Position numbers and translations under genes: made by a program. Positions 1 to 10,867 of a stretch of DNA of 64,000 nucleotides are shown here, piece after piece. Below the pieces are notes generated by a model. The model searched no databases. It saw only the letters and a list, made by a program, of their open reading frames with translations, and was not told where the DNA came from. The number at the start of each line of letters is the position of its first letter. Position 1 is the first letter of the stretch. Source of the stretch: Scenedesmus sp. ARA3 (Eukaryota > Chlorophyta > Chlorophyceae > Sphaeropleales > Scenedesmaceae); contig RWJK01001054.1 of assembly GCA_004335835.1 (NCBI GenBank), positions 60,857-124,856 on the forward strand, in the 5' to 3' direction.

Positions 1-3000
1 CAGCCCGCCAACTGCAGCAGTGTGCAGCGTGTGCAGCCGCACCTGTGTCGTGAGCAGGAACAGAGGCATGGCGCTGCCTGCCGCCTGGAAGCGCTCCACA
101 CACCCGACTGATCCTTCCACACACATTTGGCCAAGCAATGCTTGAAGGTGCGCAGCTTTGCAACTTTCATGCTAGACTGTCCATCGTTACATTTGACAAC
201 CCGCATTTACAATAAATTTAATTTGTTGCCCACAAACGCACCTGTGTCGTGAGCAGGAACACAGGGATGCTGCTGCCAGCCGCCTGGAAGCGCTCCACCT
301 CCGCCTGCCGCGCGTCAGTTGAGGACATGCTGCCGTCGATGCGGCAGAAGGACCAGCCTCGGGCAACAACGGCGGCCTGCGACAGCAGCAGAAGCGACAC
401 ATGCTGTATCAGCAACAGGCACAGGACATGCTGCCGTCGATGCGGCAGAAGGACCAGCCGCGAGCAACAACGGCAAACCTGCAGCAGCAGCAGCAGCGGC
501 AGCAGCAGCAGCGGCAGCAACAGCAGCAGCAGAGGCACAATCTGTGTCAGCAAGAAGTCATGCTGCCGTAGGTGCGGAGGAAGACCAGCATCGCGACACC
601 ACAGCATCCTACGGCAGCGGCAGCAGGACAAGCTGTTTCGGCACCAATACATGCTGTCATGGACGCGGCAGCAGGACCAGCTGCGCGTCACCGCAGCAAC
701 CTGCAGCAGCGGCACCACCGCCAGAAGACAGCGGTGTCCTGTCTCAGCACCGACAGGGACACTCAGCAGCCAGCAAAAGACAAGCTGCTTACCATGCGGG
801 CAGGAAGGCAAGTGACGCGCTGTCACAACGCCCGCGCTTGTGGCTTCTCCGACAGGCAAAACTTAAAAAGCAAGCCGCAGCCACACCACCTTTCACTCTG
901 CCCACCTGCAGTATGTCCAGCATGACCCTGCTCTGGCTGAACGCCAGCATGCGCTTGCCGCTCCTTCGACAAACTCAAGCAGGAAAGAACACTGAGACTT
1001 TTCCAGCCGCCCGCACCCACCTGCAGTATGTCCAGCATGACCCTGCTCTGGCTGAAGACCAGTGTGCGGTGCCCCCCAGCCACCAGCCCCTTCAGCAGGT
1101 CAGCCACAAACAGCGCCTTGCAGGAGGCCTCGGGCCCCTTGGTGCGGATGCCTTCTAACAACCGATCCTGCAGCCCCTCGGCTGCTGCCCAGGTCATGAA
1201 CTCCTCACTGAAGCCTACGGCACGATGCAACACAAAATCAGCAGCACAGTGTAAGTGCCAGCACAGCGTGAATTTATGTATATGGTTTGGGTGGTGGCGC
1301 CTTGCAGGAGGCCTCGGGCCCCTTGGTGCGGACGCCTTCCAGCAGCCGATCCTGCAGCCCCTCGGCTGCCGCCCAGGTCATGAACTCCTCACTAAAACCT
1401 GCAGCGCAGCGCAGCACAAAATCAGCAGCACAGTATAAGTGCCAGCATAGCGTGAATTTCTGTATAGGGTTTGGGTGGTTGCTCCTTGCAGGAGGCCTTG
1501 GGCCCCTTGGCGCGGATGCCTTCTAACAGCCGATCCTGCAGCCCTTCTGCAGCCGCCCAGGTCATGAACTCCTCACTGAAGCCTGCAGCGCAGCGCAGCA
1601 CAAAATCAGCAGCACAGCATAAGCGCAGCATAGCGTGAATTTCTGTATGGGGTTTGGTGGTTGCGCCTTGCAGGAGGCCTCGGGCCCCTTGGTGCGGATG
1701 CCTTCCAGCAGCCGATCCTGCAGCCCTTCTGCTGCTGCCCAGGTCATCCTCACTGAAGCCTGCGGCACAATGCAACACAAAGTGAGCAGCTCAAAGTGAG
1801 TGCAAGCATACTGGTGAACTGATGGTTGATGGTTTGGATGGTTGCCCATTGCACAGATGGCTATGGGCCCCTTGGTGCGAATGCCTTCTAGCAGCCGATC
1901 CTGCAGCCCTTCGGCTGCTGCCCAGGTCATGAACTCATCACTGAAGCCTGCAGAGTAAACAGCAATGCATAAGTGCAGCCATAGCAATGCAGAAAAGCTG
2001 AGCTTAGCCCATTGATGGCTGATAATGTAGCTGGCTAAGTGCAGTCTACAGTTGTGTGCCCTCAATTCAGCACCGATTGTGTGACTTCATGCAACCAGCA
2101 GTAGCAAGAGAGCTGCACAGTAAATAACAGCGTGCAGGCTCACCCGCATCATCCAGCGATGCAGCCACTGCGGCGCGGCTGCGGGCCGCTTTGCTGTTGA
2201 AGCCGCCGCCGCTGCCGCTGCTGCCATTGTCTGACTCGCTACCGCTGCCAACCTCGTCGCCACTGCCGCTGTTTTCAACACTGTCATAACCGCCATTTTC
2301 ATCATCGTCATCATCCACGATAAAGTCGTCCATGCTGCTGCGGCGCTGCTTGCTGCCCTTGCCGCTGTGCTTGGACTTGCCCTGCTGCCCACGCCTGCTG
2401 GCTGCAGCGCAGCAAGAGGAAAACAAAGTGCCACAAACAAGCGGTGGCAAGGGCAGATGCTGTCAGCAGGACTACAGGCAGCACAAGCTGCAATGGTTGC
2501 AGCAGGCACAAGCTCTGCATGCGTAGCTAGCTAAGGTGGTACTGTCCCATCTAATGCACACAGTTGACTAGCACCTCATCATCAGCAGATGCACATCGGA
2601 GAGACTCCAAGGCCCCAAAGCCGCAAGCCCGAACCAGCCGCACCTGTGAGCACCAGCTTGGTCGCGCGCTCGCTCAGCAGTGCCGGGTGGTCGCACACCT
2701 TCTTCAGCACCGTCAGTGCAGCCAGCGGCGACTTGCTGCTGTTCAGCGCTGCTTTCACGGCATCAGAGTGCAGGAAAGCTTCATATATATGCCGCTGCAG
2801 CGGCTGCAGGCGCAGCCATATGACTAGGTCATGCTTGGTACCCATCATAGCAGGCACAGCAGACCCTCCAACTGTTGTTGATCCTGCTGCTGCTGCTCCT
2901 GCTGAACTCCCGCTGCTGCTGCTGGCCGCACTTGCTGCTGCCACCACAGTGCCTGAACCCCCGCCACTGCTGCTGCTGCCGGCACCCGCTGCACTGCTGC

Positions 3001-4526
3001 TGCCGCTGCCACTGCCAAAGACCTCCTTCTTCTCCCTGCGCAGCATAAACGGCGCCACAATGCGCCGCAGCTCTGCTGCCTTTGCTGCTCCGAGCTCCCG
3101 CACCCGCAGCCCTGCGCTGCGGTCCTGCCCTGCTGCAATCGGCTTTTCAAAAGCCGATTTGAACTCGCGAGGGCCCCCCAGCAGGCCAGGCACAGCAAAG
3201 TCGAGTAAAGCGTGCAGCTCTGCCAGGTTGTTTTGCACGGGAGTGCCGCTGATGATGACTCGGCAGACTGCACGCAGCTCCCGCAAACGCTGCGCCAGCT
3301 GAGTGCGCGCGTTCTTGACCTGCACCATGTGCAGAAGACAGCACAGCGCAGCGCAGCACGTCGCGATGGAGTTAAACTGAAGCGGCATACGTTCAAAGCA
3401 GATGCAGACCCATCAAGCAAGGGCTGCAGTGGGCGCTGCTCCCATGCACCCCTGCCAAGCAGATGACGGGAAGCAGCGTTCACCACAACAAGGAAAGCGC
3501 TCGGCCGAGAGCAGCCGCCGTTGGTCAGCCGAGCAGCACCCTGCATCACCTGCTACACCTCACTGAGCAATATGTGCATCACAAGCGCCATCACTGCTCC
3601 ATGCACACATGCTCACCGAACTGTAAAGCATGCTGCTGCAGGATCCTGTGCGCCGTTGTGCCCAACTGTACGCTCACCTTGTGTCCCTCGTCCAGTATGA
3701 TGTAGTCCCACAGGATGCGCCTGCCCTCAGGGGGAGACAGGCTGAAGGGGTCCTCCTCGTCCTCAGCCTCATCCGTGTCTGCAGCAGCAGCAGCAGCAGC
3801 AGCAGCACCGCAAACGATCACGAGGATGAGCATGCCGTCACAGGCCAGCTTGAACAACTGCAACCGCCTGCTGTACGTCCATGACCATGACCGCACACAA
3901 CACCGCGTACATGCTGATTGTGAAGAGAACGAGGGTAGTTGCATGTGGGTCCCGTTTGTTTGTGTTCAGATCGTAAAGCCACCATACTAACCCTGAGCCA
4001 ACCCAAGCCCCCAAACCACCCAGACAAGCCTCACCTCGCGCCGCCGCACCCAGCCCCGCGCGCAGCTGCGCCGCATTGTGCAGCACCATGCCATACGTTG
4101 TCAGCAGCACGCCGCCCCTGCCTGTCACCGCACGCAGCGCAGCCGCGCGCTCGCCCTCGCTGCTGCCATTAAAGCAGTGGCTGCGCGGCCCTTTACCACA
4201 TGACGTACTGCTGGATACGTGCTGATTGCGCACCATCACACGCCCCCTGAGCCACTGCAAATCTTTAAAATCAGATGCAGCACAGCCTCACCTCGCGCCG
4301 CTGTACCCAGCCCCGCGCGCAGCTGCGCCGCATTGTGCAGCACCATGCCATACGTGGTCAGCAGCACGCCGCCCCTGCCTGTCACAGCCCGCAGCGCAGC
4401 AGCGCGCTCGCCCTCACTGCTGCCGTAGAAGCAGTGGCTGCGCGGACCCATGCCGCACACACGCAGCTCCTTCTCCCAATGCGACAGCAGCGTCTTCGGG
4501 GCCACAATCATGGCCCGAATGGCCCC

Positions 4527-4573
<47 letters not shown>

Positions 4574-6856
4574 GAGGTTTATCATATGCGTTGCCGTGCC
4601 TGCTGCGCTGCAGGGCGCCCGCCAGGAATGCGGAGCACTGCATCGTCTTGCCCAGGCCCATGTCGTCAGCCAGAATGCCACCCTTGCGCATCCTGCAAGG
4701 CAGAGCAAAGGATTGAATCAGGAAGCAGACAGCAACACAGTCGTTGCGGTGAGTAGTGAAAGTAGCAAAGGCTCATGTCGTCAGCCAGGATGCCGCCCTT
4801 GCGCATCCTGCAAGGCAGGCAGAGCATGGATTGGGTTGGCCAAGCAGCCAGGAGCAGAGTCACCACAGTGATCACTTACGGTAAGACAGGCCAAGCCGTC
4901 AGCCAGGATGCGTCCCTTGCGCATCCTGCAAGCAGGCAGGGCAAAGCGCATGCTGTAACAGTGCAAGCAGTGCGAGGGAGTCAAGTATGACAGCCAGAAT
5001 GCCGCCCTTGCGCATCCTGCAAGCAGGCAGAGCAAGCACGGCAAAAAGCGTCTGAGTAAGCAGCCAAACAGGAAGGAGCACCACAGAAAGTGCCAGCAGT
5101 CTGAAAGTCCTTTGTAAGCCAGCCTTTGCAAGCCAGTCAAGGGTTCTCCCTTGCGCACCATGCTTGCAAGCAAGGGCATGCAATGCAGCGAGGCGGTGCG
5201 AGCAAGGGGCGAGATCCATGTGTGCCTGCGGCTGCTGCTGGTGCCATGGCTGCCGACGGCACTGCTTGCAGCCCCACCCCTCGCCAGCACTTGCGGCTGC
5301 AGCCTCTCATCTGTGCAGCAACCACAGCCACTTCAACGCCCTGCACCTGGTGCTGCTGCCATGGCTGCTGTCTGCGCTGCTGCAGTCACTCCTACACTGC
5401 CAGCACTTGTGTAATCACGCCTCACCTGTGCAGCGCCCACAGCCACTTGACGCCCTGCTCCTAGTGGCACTGCCATGGGTGCTATAGCGCTGCCAGCATT
5501 GGTGTTCCGGCCTCTCACCTGTGTAACGATCACAGCCACTTCACGCCATGTACATGGTGCTGCTGCCATGGCTGCTGTCTGCGCTGCCGCAGCCACACCA
5601 ACTCTGCCAGCACTTCTGCTTGTAATCACCCCTCACCTGTGCAGCGACCACAGCCACTTGACGCCCTGCTCCTAGTGATGCTGACATGGCTGCTATAGCG
5701 CTGCCAGCATTGGTGTTTGCAACCACCCCTCACCTGTGCAGCGACCACAGCCACTTGACGCCCTGCTCCTAGTGATGCTGCCACAGCTGCTGGCTGCGCC
5801 GCTGCATGTGTTGATAATCAACGCTCACCTGTGCAGCGACCACAGCCACTTGACGCCATGCACCTGGTGGGGGTACAGCTTGGCAGCAACCTTGGCCTCC
5901 AGGCAGAAGCCGCCCTCAAGCACCAGCGACCCAGCAGGAGCAGCAGCTGCTGCTGCTGCATCGGGCTGCTGCTGTGCTGCATCTTCAGCATCGTCTGCGC
6001 CGCTGCCAGAGCCTGCGCATGCATCATCGTCAGAATCTTCGTCCTCGTCATCAGAGCTAGCAGTAGCAGCAGCGGCTGCAGCTGATGTCCGCTGCACTGC
6101 CCTGCCTGCTGCTGCTGCTGGCTGCACAGTGGTCTGCAGCGGCTTTCTGCTGCGGGGCACAACAGCAAGTTCCTCATCATCATCCTCACTGCTGCTGTTG
6201 CTGTTGCTGTCTTTGCTGCTAGCATCTTCGATCTCATCTGTCACATCATCGCTAGCAGCGTCATCATCTTCTGTTGCATCTGCTTCCTCGCTGTCACTGG
6301 CTGCTGCTGCTGCTGCCTCTTCAACCTCACTTGCATCTGTGGCATCACCGTCTGAAGATGCAGCAGATAAATCCAAATGCGGTGCAGCCTTCCTGCCACG
6401 CTCTGCTGTTGTACTGCCAGTGCTGCTAGCAGCTGCTGCTGCAGGCTGCCTTGAAGTGGCACCTGCTCCTCTGGCATTGCTGTTGCTGTTCGTGCTGGAT
6501 GACAGACCAAAGCCCTGAAGCATTCCTGCAAGCTCATCTGCATCATCCTCTAGTTGCTGCTGCTGTTGCTGCTGTGATGCAGCAGCATCGCGCCTGATCA
6601 AGCGGCTGCGTCCCTGCTTGCTGCCACCAGCCTGGCTAGCTGCTGTGCTGCTGCTGCGCTGCTGTTGAGCATCGTCATCACAATGGTCAGAGTCGGAGTC
6701 GGGCAGTGGCAAGAGGGCTGCTTGAGCACTTGCGCTGTGTGGCCGGGCAGCAGCAGCATCAAGCCTGCGCTGACGCTGTGCTGCTAGCTGCTGTATCAGC
6801 TGTGAGGTGTTCTGCTTGTCATCTGACTGATTGCGTTCGCGCCTGCTGCGATCCAT
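1..6856 (-). CDS. SNF2-family DNA translocase, ERCC6L/PICH-like (5' part; continues past the left edge)
   Basis: Exons by splice sites and phase: 5829-6856, 4292-4692, 3678-3778, 2644-3319, 2144-2401, 1021-1214, 242-376 (about 931 residues before the edge). The N-terminal ~310 residues are acidic, Ser/Ala/Gln rich and low complexity. Core motifs follow in order: Q-like region ending GVKWLWSLHR, Walker A DDMGLGKT (~residue 353), the Ia block with IVAPKTLL, DEGH (~505; the family usually has DEAH), SGTPVQNN, a KHDLVIWLRL block and CDHPALLS. RIDGSM and FLLTTQ of the second helicase lobe sit in the last exon. Block order and the KxDLxIW signature match ERCC6L/PICH better than Snf2 or Rad54; that family remodels nucleosomes and acts on ultrafine anaphase bridges. 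An acidic insert with a MDDFIVDDD motif separates the lobes. Motifs V and VI lie outside the window. Seven exon junctions are duplicated inside its introns (listed separately), so alternative exon use cannot be excluded. Confidence 0.88.
43..105 (-). repeat. Donor-side copy of SNF2 exon 7
   Basis: A second copy of the exon 3' end (encoding VERFQAAG...FLLTTQ) followed by the same GTGCGG donor as the exon ending at 242. It differs by a few substitutions and lies in the intron downstream of the real exon, or is an alternative exon. Confidence 0.75.
427..702 (-). repeat. Acceptor-side copies of SNF2 exon 7 (3 copies)
   Basis: The 5' part of the exon that starts at 376 (GWSFCRIDGSM region) recurs with starts near 478, 607 and 700, each after a CAG or TAG acceptor-like dinucleotide. 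The copy at 478 is nearly identical; the others are more diverged. All lie upstream of the real exon, inside intron 6. Confidence 0.7.
906..960 (-). repeat. Donor-side copy of SNF2 exon 6
   Basis: Repeats the 3' end of exon 6 (FSQSRVMLDILQ) with a GTGGGC donor; the real exon ends at 1021 with GTGGGT. It lies just downstream in the same intron. Confidence 0.75.
1300..1947 (-). repeat. Four tandem acceptor-side copies of SNF2 exon 6, period about 177-188 bp
   Basis: Copies start after acceptors at 1398, 1582, 1759 and 1947; the full exon starts at 1214. Each carries the segment encoding FMTWAAAEGLQDRLLEGIR plus intron sequence that is itself repeated. The 1759 copy lacks six bases (the FM region). 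Only the 1214 copy continues into the ATPase lobe sequence, so it is the one joined to exon 7. Confidence 0.85.
4035..4205 (-). repeat. Donor-side copy of SNF2 exon 2 (long)
   Basis: About 165 bp repeating the last third of exon 2 (GSSEGERAAALRAVTGRGG... to AARG) with the same GTGAGG donor. The real exon ends at 4292. A possible acceptor precedes the copy, so it could act as an alternative exon. Confidence 0.8.
4528..4572 (-). repeat. (CTG)15 run encoding poly-Ser inside the SNF2 ATPase domain
   Basis: Fifteen perfect CTG units on the + strand (CAG on the coding strand, read as AGC = Ser). The run lies between motif I and motif Ia, a place where the family normally has a short loop. Confidence 0.9.
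4771..5163 (-). repeat. Four acceptor-side copies of SNF2 exon 2 in intron 1
   Basis: Copies of the exon 2 start (MRKGGILADD) preceded by a TTGCAG acceptor end near 4808, 4926 and 5017. A degraded copy ends near 5163 with CAAG in place of the acceptor. Real exon 2 starts at 4692. Confidence 0.85.
5311..5785 (-). repeat. Five donor-side copies of SNF2 exon 1 in intron 1
   Basis: The exon 1 end (GVKWLWSLH) plus GTGAG donor recurs with exon-side ends at 5734, 5637, 5519, 5426 and 5311; real exon 1 ends at 5829. Spacing is 93-118 bp. The 5311 copy has its donor GT changed to AT. Several copies are preceded by an AG that would define a 29-nt micro-exon, which would shift the frame if included. 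Confidence 0.85.
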
Positions 6857-7249
6857 GACTGATTGCTATCACAGTGCTGTCCAGGGCAAGCTGCACAGGC
6901 AAACAAGAAGGCAGCTTGTCGTTCAGAACACAGCACTGCTCTGTGCTGCTAACGACCGCGGCCTACGGCGTTCATGCATGCATGTACAGGCCTAAACACC
7001 ACAGACAATGAAAGGTCGACCGGCACTCCACAGACGCAATGGGCGCCCATAGGAATGCTGCAATTTGAACTTGACCACGGGGTAATGACATGACATGCTC
7101 ACATCTTGCAGAGGCCCGCTAATGGATGGTCTTGTTTGCCAACGAACGTTTGTAAAGTGCTTACGAATGTCTCTCGCTTGTACGTGCGTCAGATCGTGGT
7201 TTGATATCCTTGCCGTTGCCCCACTGCCCACCGGGCCGTGACCACTTGC
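6857..7249. promoter_or_regulatory. Divergent intergenic region between SNF2 gene and plastid membrane protein gene
   Basis: 393 bp between two start codons pointing away from each other, so both promoters must lie here or overlap it. No TATA box or other defined element was identified. Confidence 0.5.
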
Positions 7250-7921
7250 ATGGCAACGCAATTCGCCCTCAACTTCAGTCTCGTTGGTTTTCACAACATA
7301 TTACAAAAGTATTGCTCCCGGCCACAGCGGGTGTCTGTTGTGCGCCGGGCAGCAAACCCACAGCAGCAGCAGCGGCAGCATGTGGCCGAGACAGTAGCAC
7401 TACAGTCGGAGGCTAGCAGCCCAGCCGCGTACTCGTCAGCACCGCAGCCGCTTCAGGAGCTAGTAGAGGATGTGCAGCACCTGGAGCAGTCCTTCCTGCA
7501 GCCTTCTGCAGCCCCGAGCCCTGAGCCTGCTGCGGCAGCACCAGTAGTAGCGGCCAGCAGTGCAGCAGCAATTGCAGCTGGTTCTGCAGCTTCAGTGGCA
7601 GCTGGACCTGCGATTTCCCCTGGTGGACTCGACAGCAATGCCTTGCGAACGCAGCTGCGCAGCACATACATCCGCCAGGCGCTGCCTCTGCGCAGGACGG
7701 TGCGCACAGCGGAGCGCAAGCTGGGTGCGGAGCTGTCAGCAGTGGGCTTTGCCATAGTGCTGATGGTGGCTGTCATCATGTATGACAGGGGCTGGAATAA
7801 CTTGTTAGATCGCCTTGATGATTCGCTGCTGGGCGATGTGTGCTGCATGATTGCTGGGCTGGGCATGGTGACTGGCGTGAGGCTCATGGGGTGGCAGCCC
7901 AAGGACTACTTCAACGTCTGA
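7250..7921 (+). CDS. Uncharacterised protein, probably plastid-targeted, two C-terminal membrane spans
   Basis: Single exon, 223 aa from the first in-frame ATG at 7250. The N-terminus (MATQFALNFSLVGF..., rich in Ser, Arg and Ala, low in acidic residues) looks like a chloroplast transit peptide. An Ala/Ser/Pro/Gln-rich linker covers roughly residues 40-130. The conserved-looking part is the last ~90 residues, with two hydrophobic segments (SAVGFAIVLMVAVIMY and a shorter one before RLMGWQPKDYF). I do not recognise the family; a small thylakoid or envelope protein is an inference. It is divergent from the SNF2 gene. Confidence 0.65.
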   Translation: MATQFALNFSLVGFHNILQKYCSRPQRVSVVRRAANPQQQQRQHVAETVALQSEASSPAAYSSAPQPLQELVEDVQHLEQSFLQPSAAPSPEPAAAAPVVAASSAAAIAAGSAASVAAGPAISPGGLDSNALRTQLRSTYIRQALPLRRTVRTAERKLGAELSAVGFAIVLMVAVIMYDRGWNNLLDRLDDSLLGDVCCMIAGLGMVTGVRLMGWQPKDYFNV

Positions 7922-7939
7922 CGGACTTGCACCCAGGCA

Positions 7940-7944
7940 TGTAA
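7940..7944 (+). terminator. TGTAA polyadenylation-type signal
   Basis: TGTAA, the motif commonly used for polyadenylation in chlorophyte nuclear genes, 18 bp after the stop at 7921. The short distance makes it a candidate, not proof, of the 3' end. Confidence 0.45.
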
Positions 7945-10867
7945 ATTGTTGTATGCTAGTTAAAACGCAGTAGCTGTAGTGTGTATGCCGGCTCAGTGCT
8001 GTGCAGGCTGAGGTGGCTGCAGATTGGAGCACTTGTGCAAGAGTGCCATATGATCGTCACGAGTTGCAAATGTATCATCACACCTGGCGAGGCATGACCT
8101 TTTTGTGCTGATGCACCAGGCCAGGCACAATCGTGGCCAATTGGCTCAGTTTCCTGCTTTGGATGTGCCTGCTTTGGATGTGGAGCATACCACATGTTGC
8201 AGTTGCCATCGCCTCTGGCGGGTGTATGTGAATTCCTATCTGTACCGGTTCGAGCCCTTGTATATTGAGCATAGTGTTGTTATGATTGGCAGTGTAGGAT
8301 CGCTGTGTGAGCAGCACACCATTTTGGCACGGAGAGTCGAGGCTCGTGAGAGTTTGTTGTGTTGGTGGAGAGTGCGTTGGTGCTGTGCTGTTGGTACAGG
8401 CTACATGCCTTCTCTGTCAGTAATATAGCGGAGGTGGAGGTGGGGTTCTCAGCGCATTGGCGCAGCAGCCACTGCTGACTGCAGGGAACACAACATCAGC
8501 AGCCCAGTGCATGCTAGAGATACACTGGTGTGGCATTGTGCAGATATGCTGCTGCCAGCTGTGCAGTGTTCAGCGGCAGTTGTTCAGCTTACACGCAATT
8601 GCGATGCAGAAGCAATCATGCCAAGTGATGGGATGGGGAGCAAAGAGTGGTTTAATGATCAGCTTTGTGATTTAGCTCTGCAATTTGAGCTGTCTTGGCC
8701 TGCTGCGGGTGATGTTTGGTATCATCTGGCCACTACTCTGCTCTGTGCTGCTGTGGATCCTCTGTGGCACATGCCATTGTCACACATGCTCCTTCTCTTT
8801 GTTGGGTACAGACAGACTGCAGCCCAAGTATCAGTGGTTCCATGGAATTCGCTGATACTTAGGCTGCAGTCTGTCTGTACCAACAAAGAAAAGGAGCATG
8901 TGCTGGCCAGCACCCAGCGACTATGAAGTATGTTGACTCTGCCGTGATGCGGCACGGCAATGTTTTCCACATCAGCGCAGAGCTGTGTGCTATCCTAGGG
9001 TTGTTGCACGTCAGCAGCGGCCCTGAGTGGCATGCATGTGCTGCATTGCTTGCACGTACAGCCAGATTAATTGCCTGGCGCGTGCTGGCAGTTGAATGCT
9101 AGTGTCTGTAGGTAGTTTGGCGAGTAGTTCCAGCTGGGTGGTTTTGAATGCTGTTATTTCATTGCTGTTTGCAGCACCAACGCTGCAGCCCCAAGTACAG
9201 CAGCGGCTGGGCATGCATGTGTGCAATCAATGCTAGCTGTGTTTGTGCTATGGTTTGCTGCTGGGCTCATCACCAACTTGACCATGTGCTGGGTGTGGTG
9301 CTTGATAGGATGTCGTGTCTTTTGTACTCTGTCGTCACGGCGGTGCTGTTGTAATCGTTTTGGCTAGCTTGGTGTGTCAGCATTCATGTGGGCATGCTGA
9401 TTTGTAATGACCTGATCATGGCGGCAATCCCACTTGTCCTAGAAAGCACCAAGAGAGGAGCCTCCACTGGCAGTTGTGTTTGTGTCGTCGACGCTGCCAG
9501 CTGCAGTCAGCACCAAAGGTGGTGTTTGCTGGTTGTGTGGTGCAGAGCAGCAGATGGGGGATTCCTTCACGTAGTGGCATTGTGCTGGCTTGTTCATCAG
9601 CTAAGCTGCAAGTGTTTTTGCAGGTATGATATCAGGATTACAAGCTCGCCTACGCCACACATAGCCCAGCACTCGAAGATTCAAACAAAGTCAGGCAGCG
9701 CCAACACAAGCTCTAACCATACACACATGAGTATATTGAGTTACGTTACATTGGACAGCTATTTCAGTCCAAGGAGATCACATTTCATTGCCACGATCAC
9801 CATGCAGAAAACGCGCAATGTACAGTGCAACATTCTTGCATTCACTCACGACACCATTCTCACTCGGCTTGGCGTTGGGGTACCAACCAGGACACTCAGC
9901 ATGCAGCAGCTGCACACTGCATATGTGTAGCTGAAGAGCACCAACGCTGTGAAGCAGCGCACATCAAGGACATAGGGTGTTACCAGTGCAGCTGCAAGCA
10001 TTTCATACCAGCAAATTACTACCTGAGACAGTCACCCAGTGCCCCACTTGAGCATCTGCAGAGAGCAGCAGTCACAGAGCAGCAGTAACAACTGGCAGCC
10101 AGTGCACAGTCACCACGGCCGCAGCACAACGAACACGCTTTTGCTGCACACTAGCCTGCCACCACACAACCAGCAACCGGCAGCTGCTATTAGGATGCAG
10201 CAACGCAGTTACACCAGTGTACGTACATGCACAGTCTGAAAGAAACCTCTGGACAACAGTTGCGACTGCCAACAAAGCTGCACCTACCACCAAACCTGGA
10301 GGTGATTGCATTGCAAGGGCATAGTATGTAAGTCGTTGAAGCCCAACAACCAAGAAAGCCCCCGAGCAACAGGAAGCACTAGTGCAGGCCATTCTAACAT
10401 ATCACGCTGATGACGCTGCGGCTGCACGCGTCCTGGCGGTGCTTCAAGCGAGTTGGATGCATCAGATGTTATCCCAACCACAGGTCCATCCTGGTAAGCG
10501 CTTACCCCAGCTGATTAGCTTGGCCATGAAGCTTCGCAAACTTTACGAACAACTGCGACTTGCCAAACACGACGATTGCCGCAGGAGGCTGCTGGCAGCT
10601 AGGCCAAAAGGCTCGCTGCACACAACAGCAGCCAACGGCAATCCAGCGCCCTTCAACACTGTGAGTCAGACAACGCAGCAGGCGAAGCCCCTTGGAGGCC
10701 CCTGCTGTGCTTCTAGCCCCTGCTGTTATGATACCCTTGGCCATAAGAATACTGCACATCACTCGCCTGCCTCCTCCCTGGACTGCCTCTCGCTGATGCA
10801 AGGTGGCCCACACCACGTGCACACATGTTTGGCATGTGATCATGCATTGCTGCCAGCTGCTGTCAGG
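7945..10867. other. Long intergenic region without a supported gene
   Basis: About 2.9 kb of less G+C-rich sequence. Open stretches of up to ~190 codons occur but lack recognisable domains and consistent splice sites. The only clear structure is the hairpin at 8785-8900. The right part must hold the 3' UTR of the RBR gene on the minus strand. Confidence 0.5.
8785..8900. repeat. Near-perfect long hairpin (about 51-bp arms, 13-nt loop)
   Basis: Left arm 8785-8836 and right arm 8850-8900 are reverse complements apart from about three mismatches and one extra base. The loop centres on the palindrome TTCCATGGAA. It may be a small foldback element or a miRNA/siRNA-type precursor; sequence alone does not decide. 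Confidence 0.85.

Noticed and set aside
1..6856. Interpreting the SNF2 repeats as full alternative exons
   Set aside because: Most copies contain only one splice border and would shift frame or lack the other site; treated as junction copies unless transcripts show otherwise.
8240..8262. GGTTCGAGCC, a tRNA T-loop-like string
   Set aside because: No pairing T-stem, acceptor stem or anticodon arm around it.
9388..9930. 180-codon open frame on the plus strand
   Set aside because: No recognisable domain, no splice partners, odd composition; likely chance in a region without stops.
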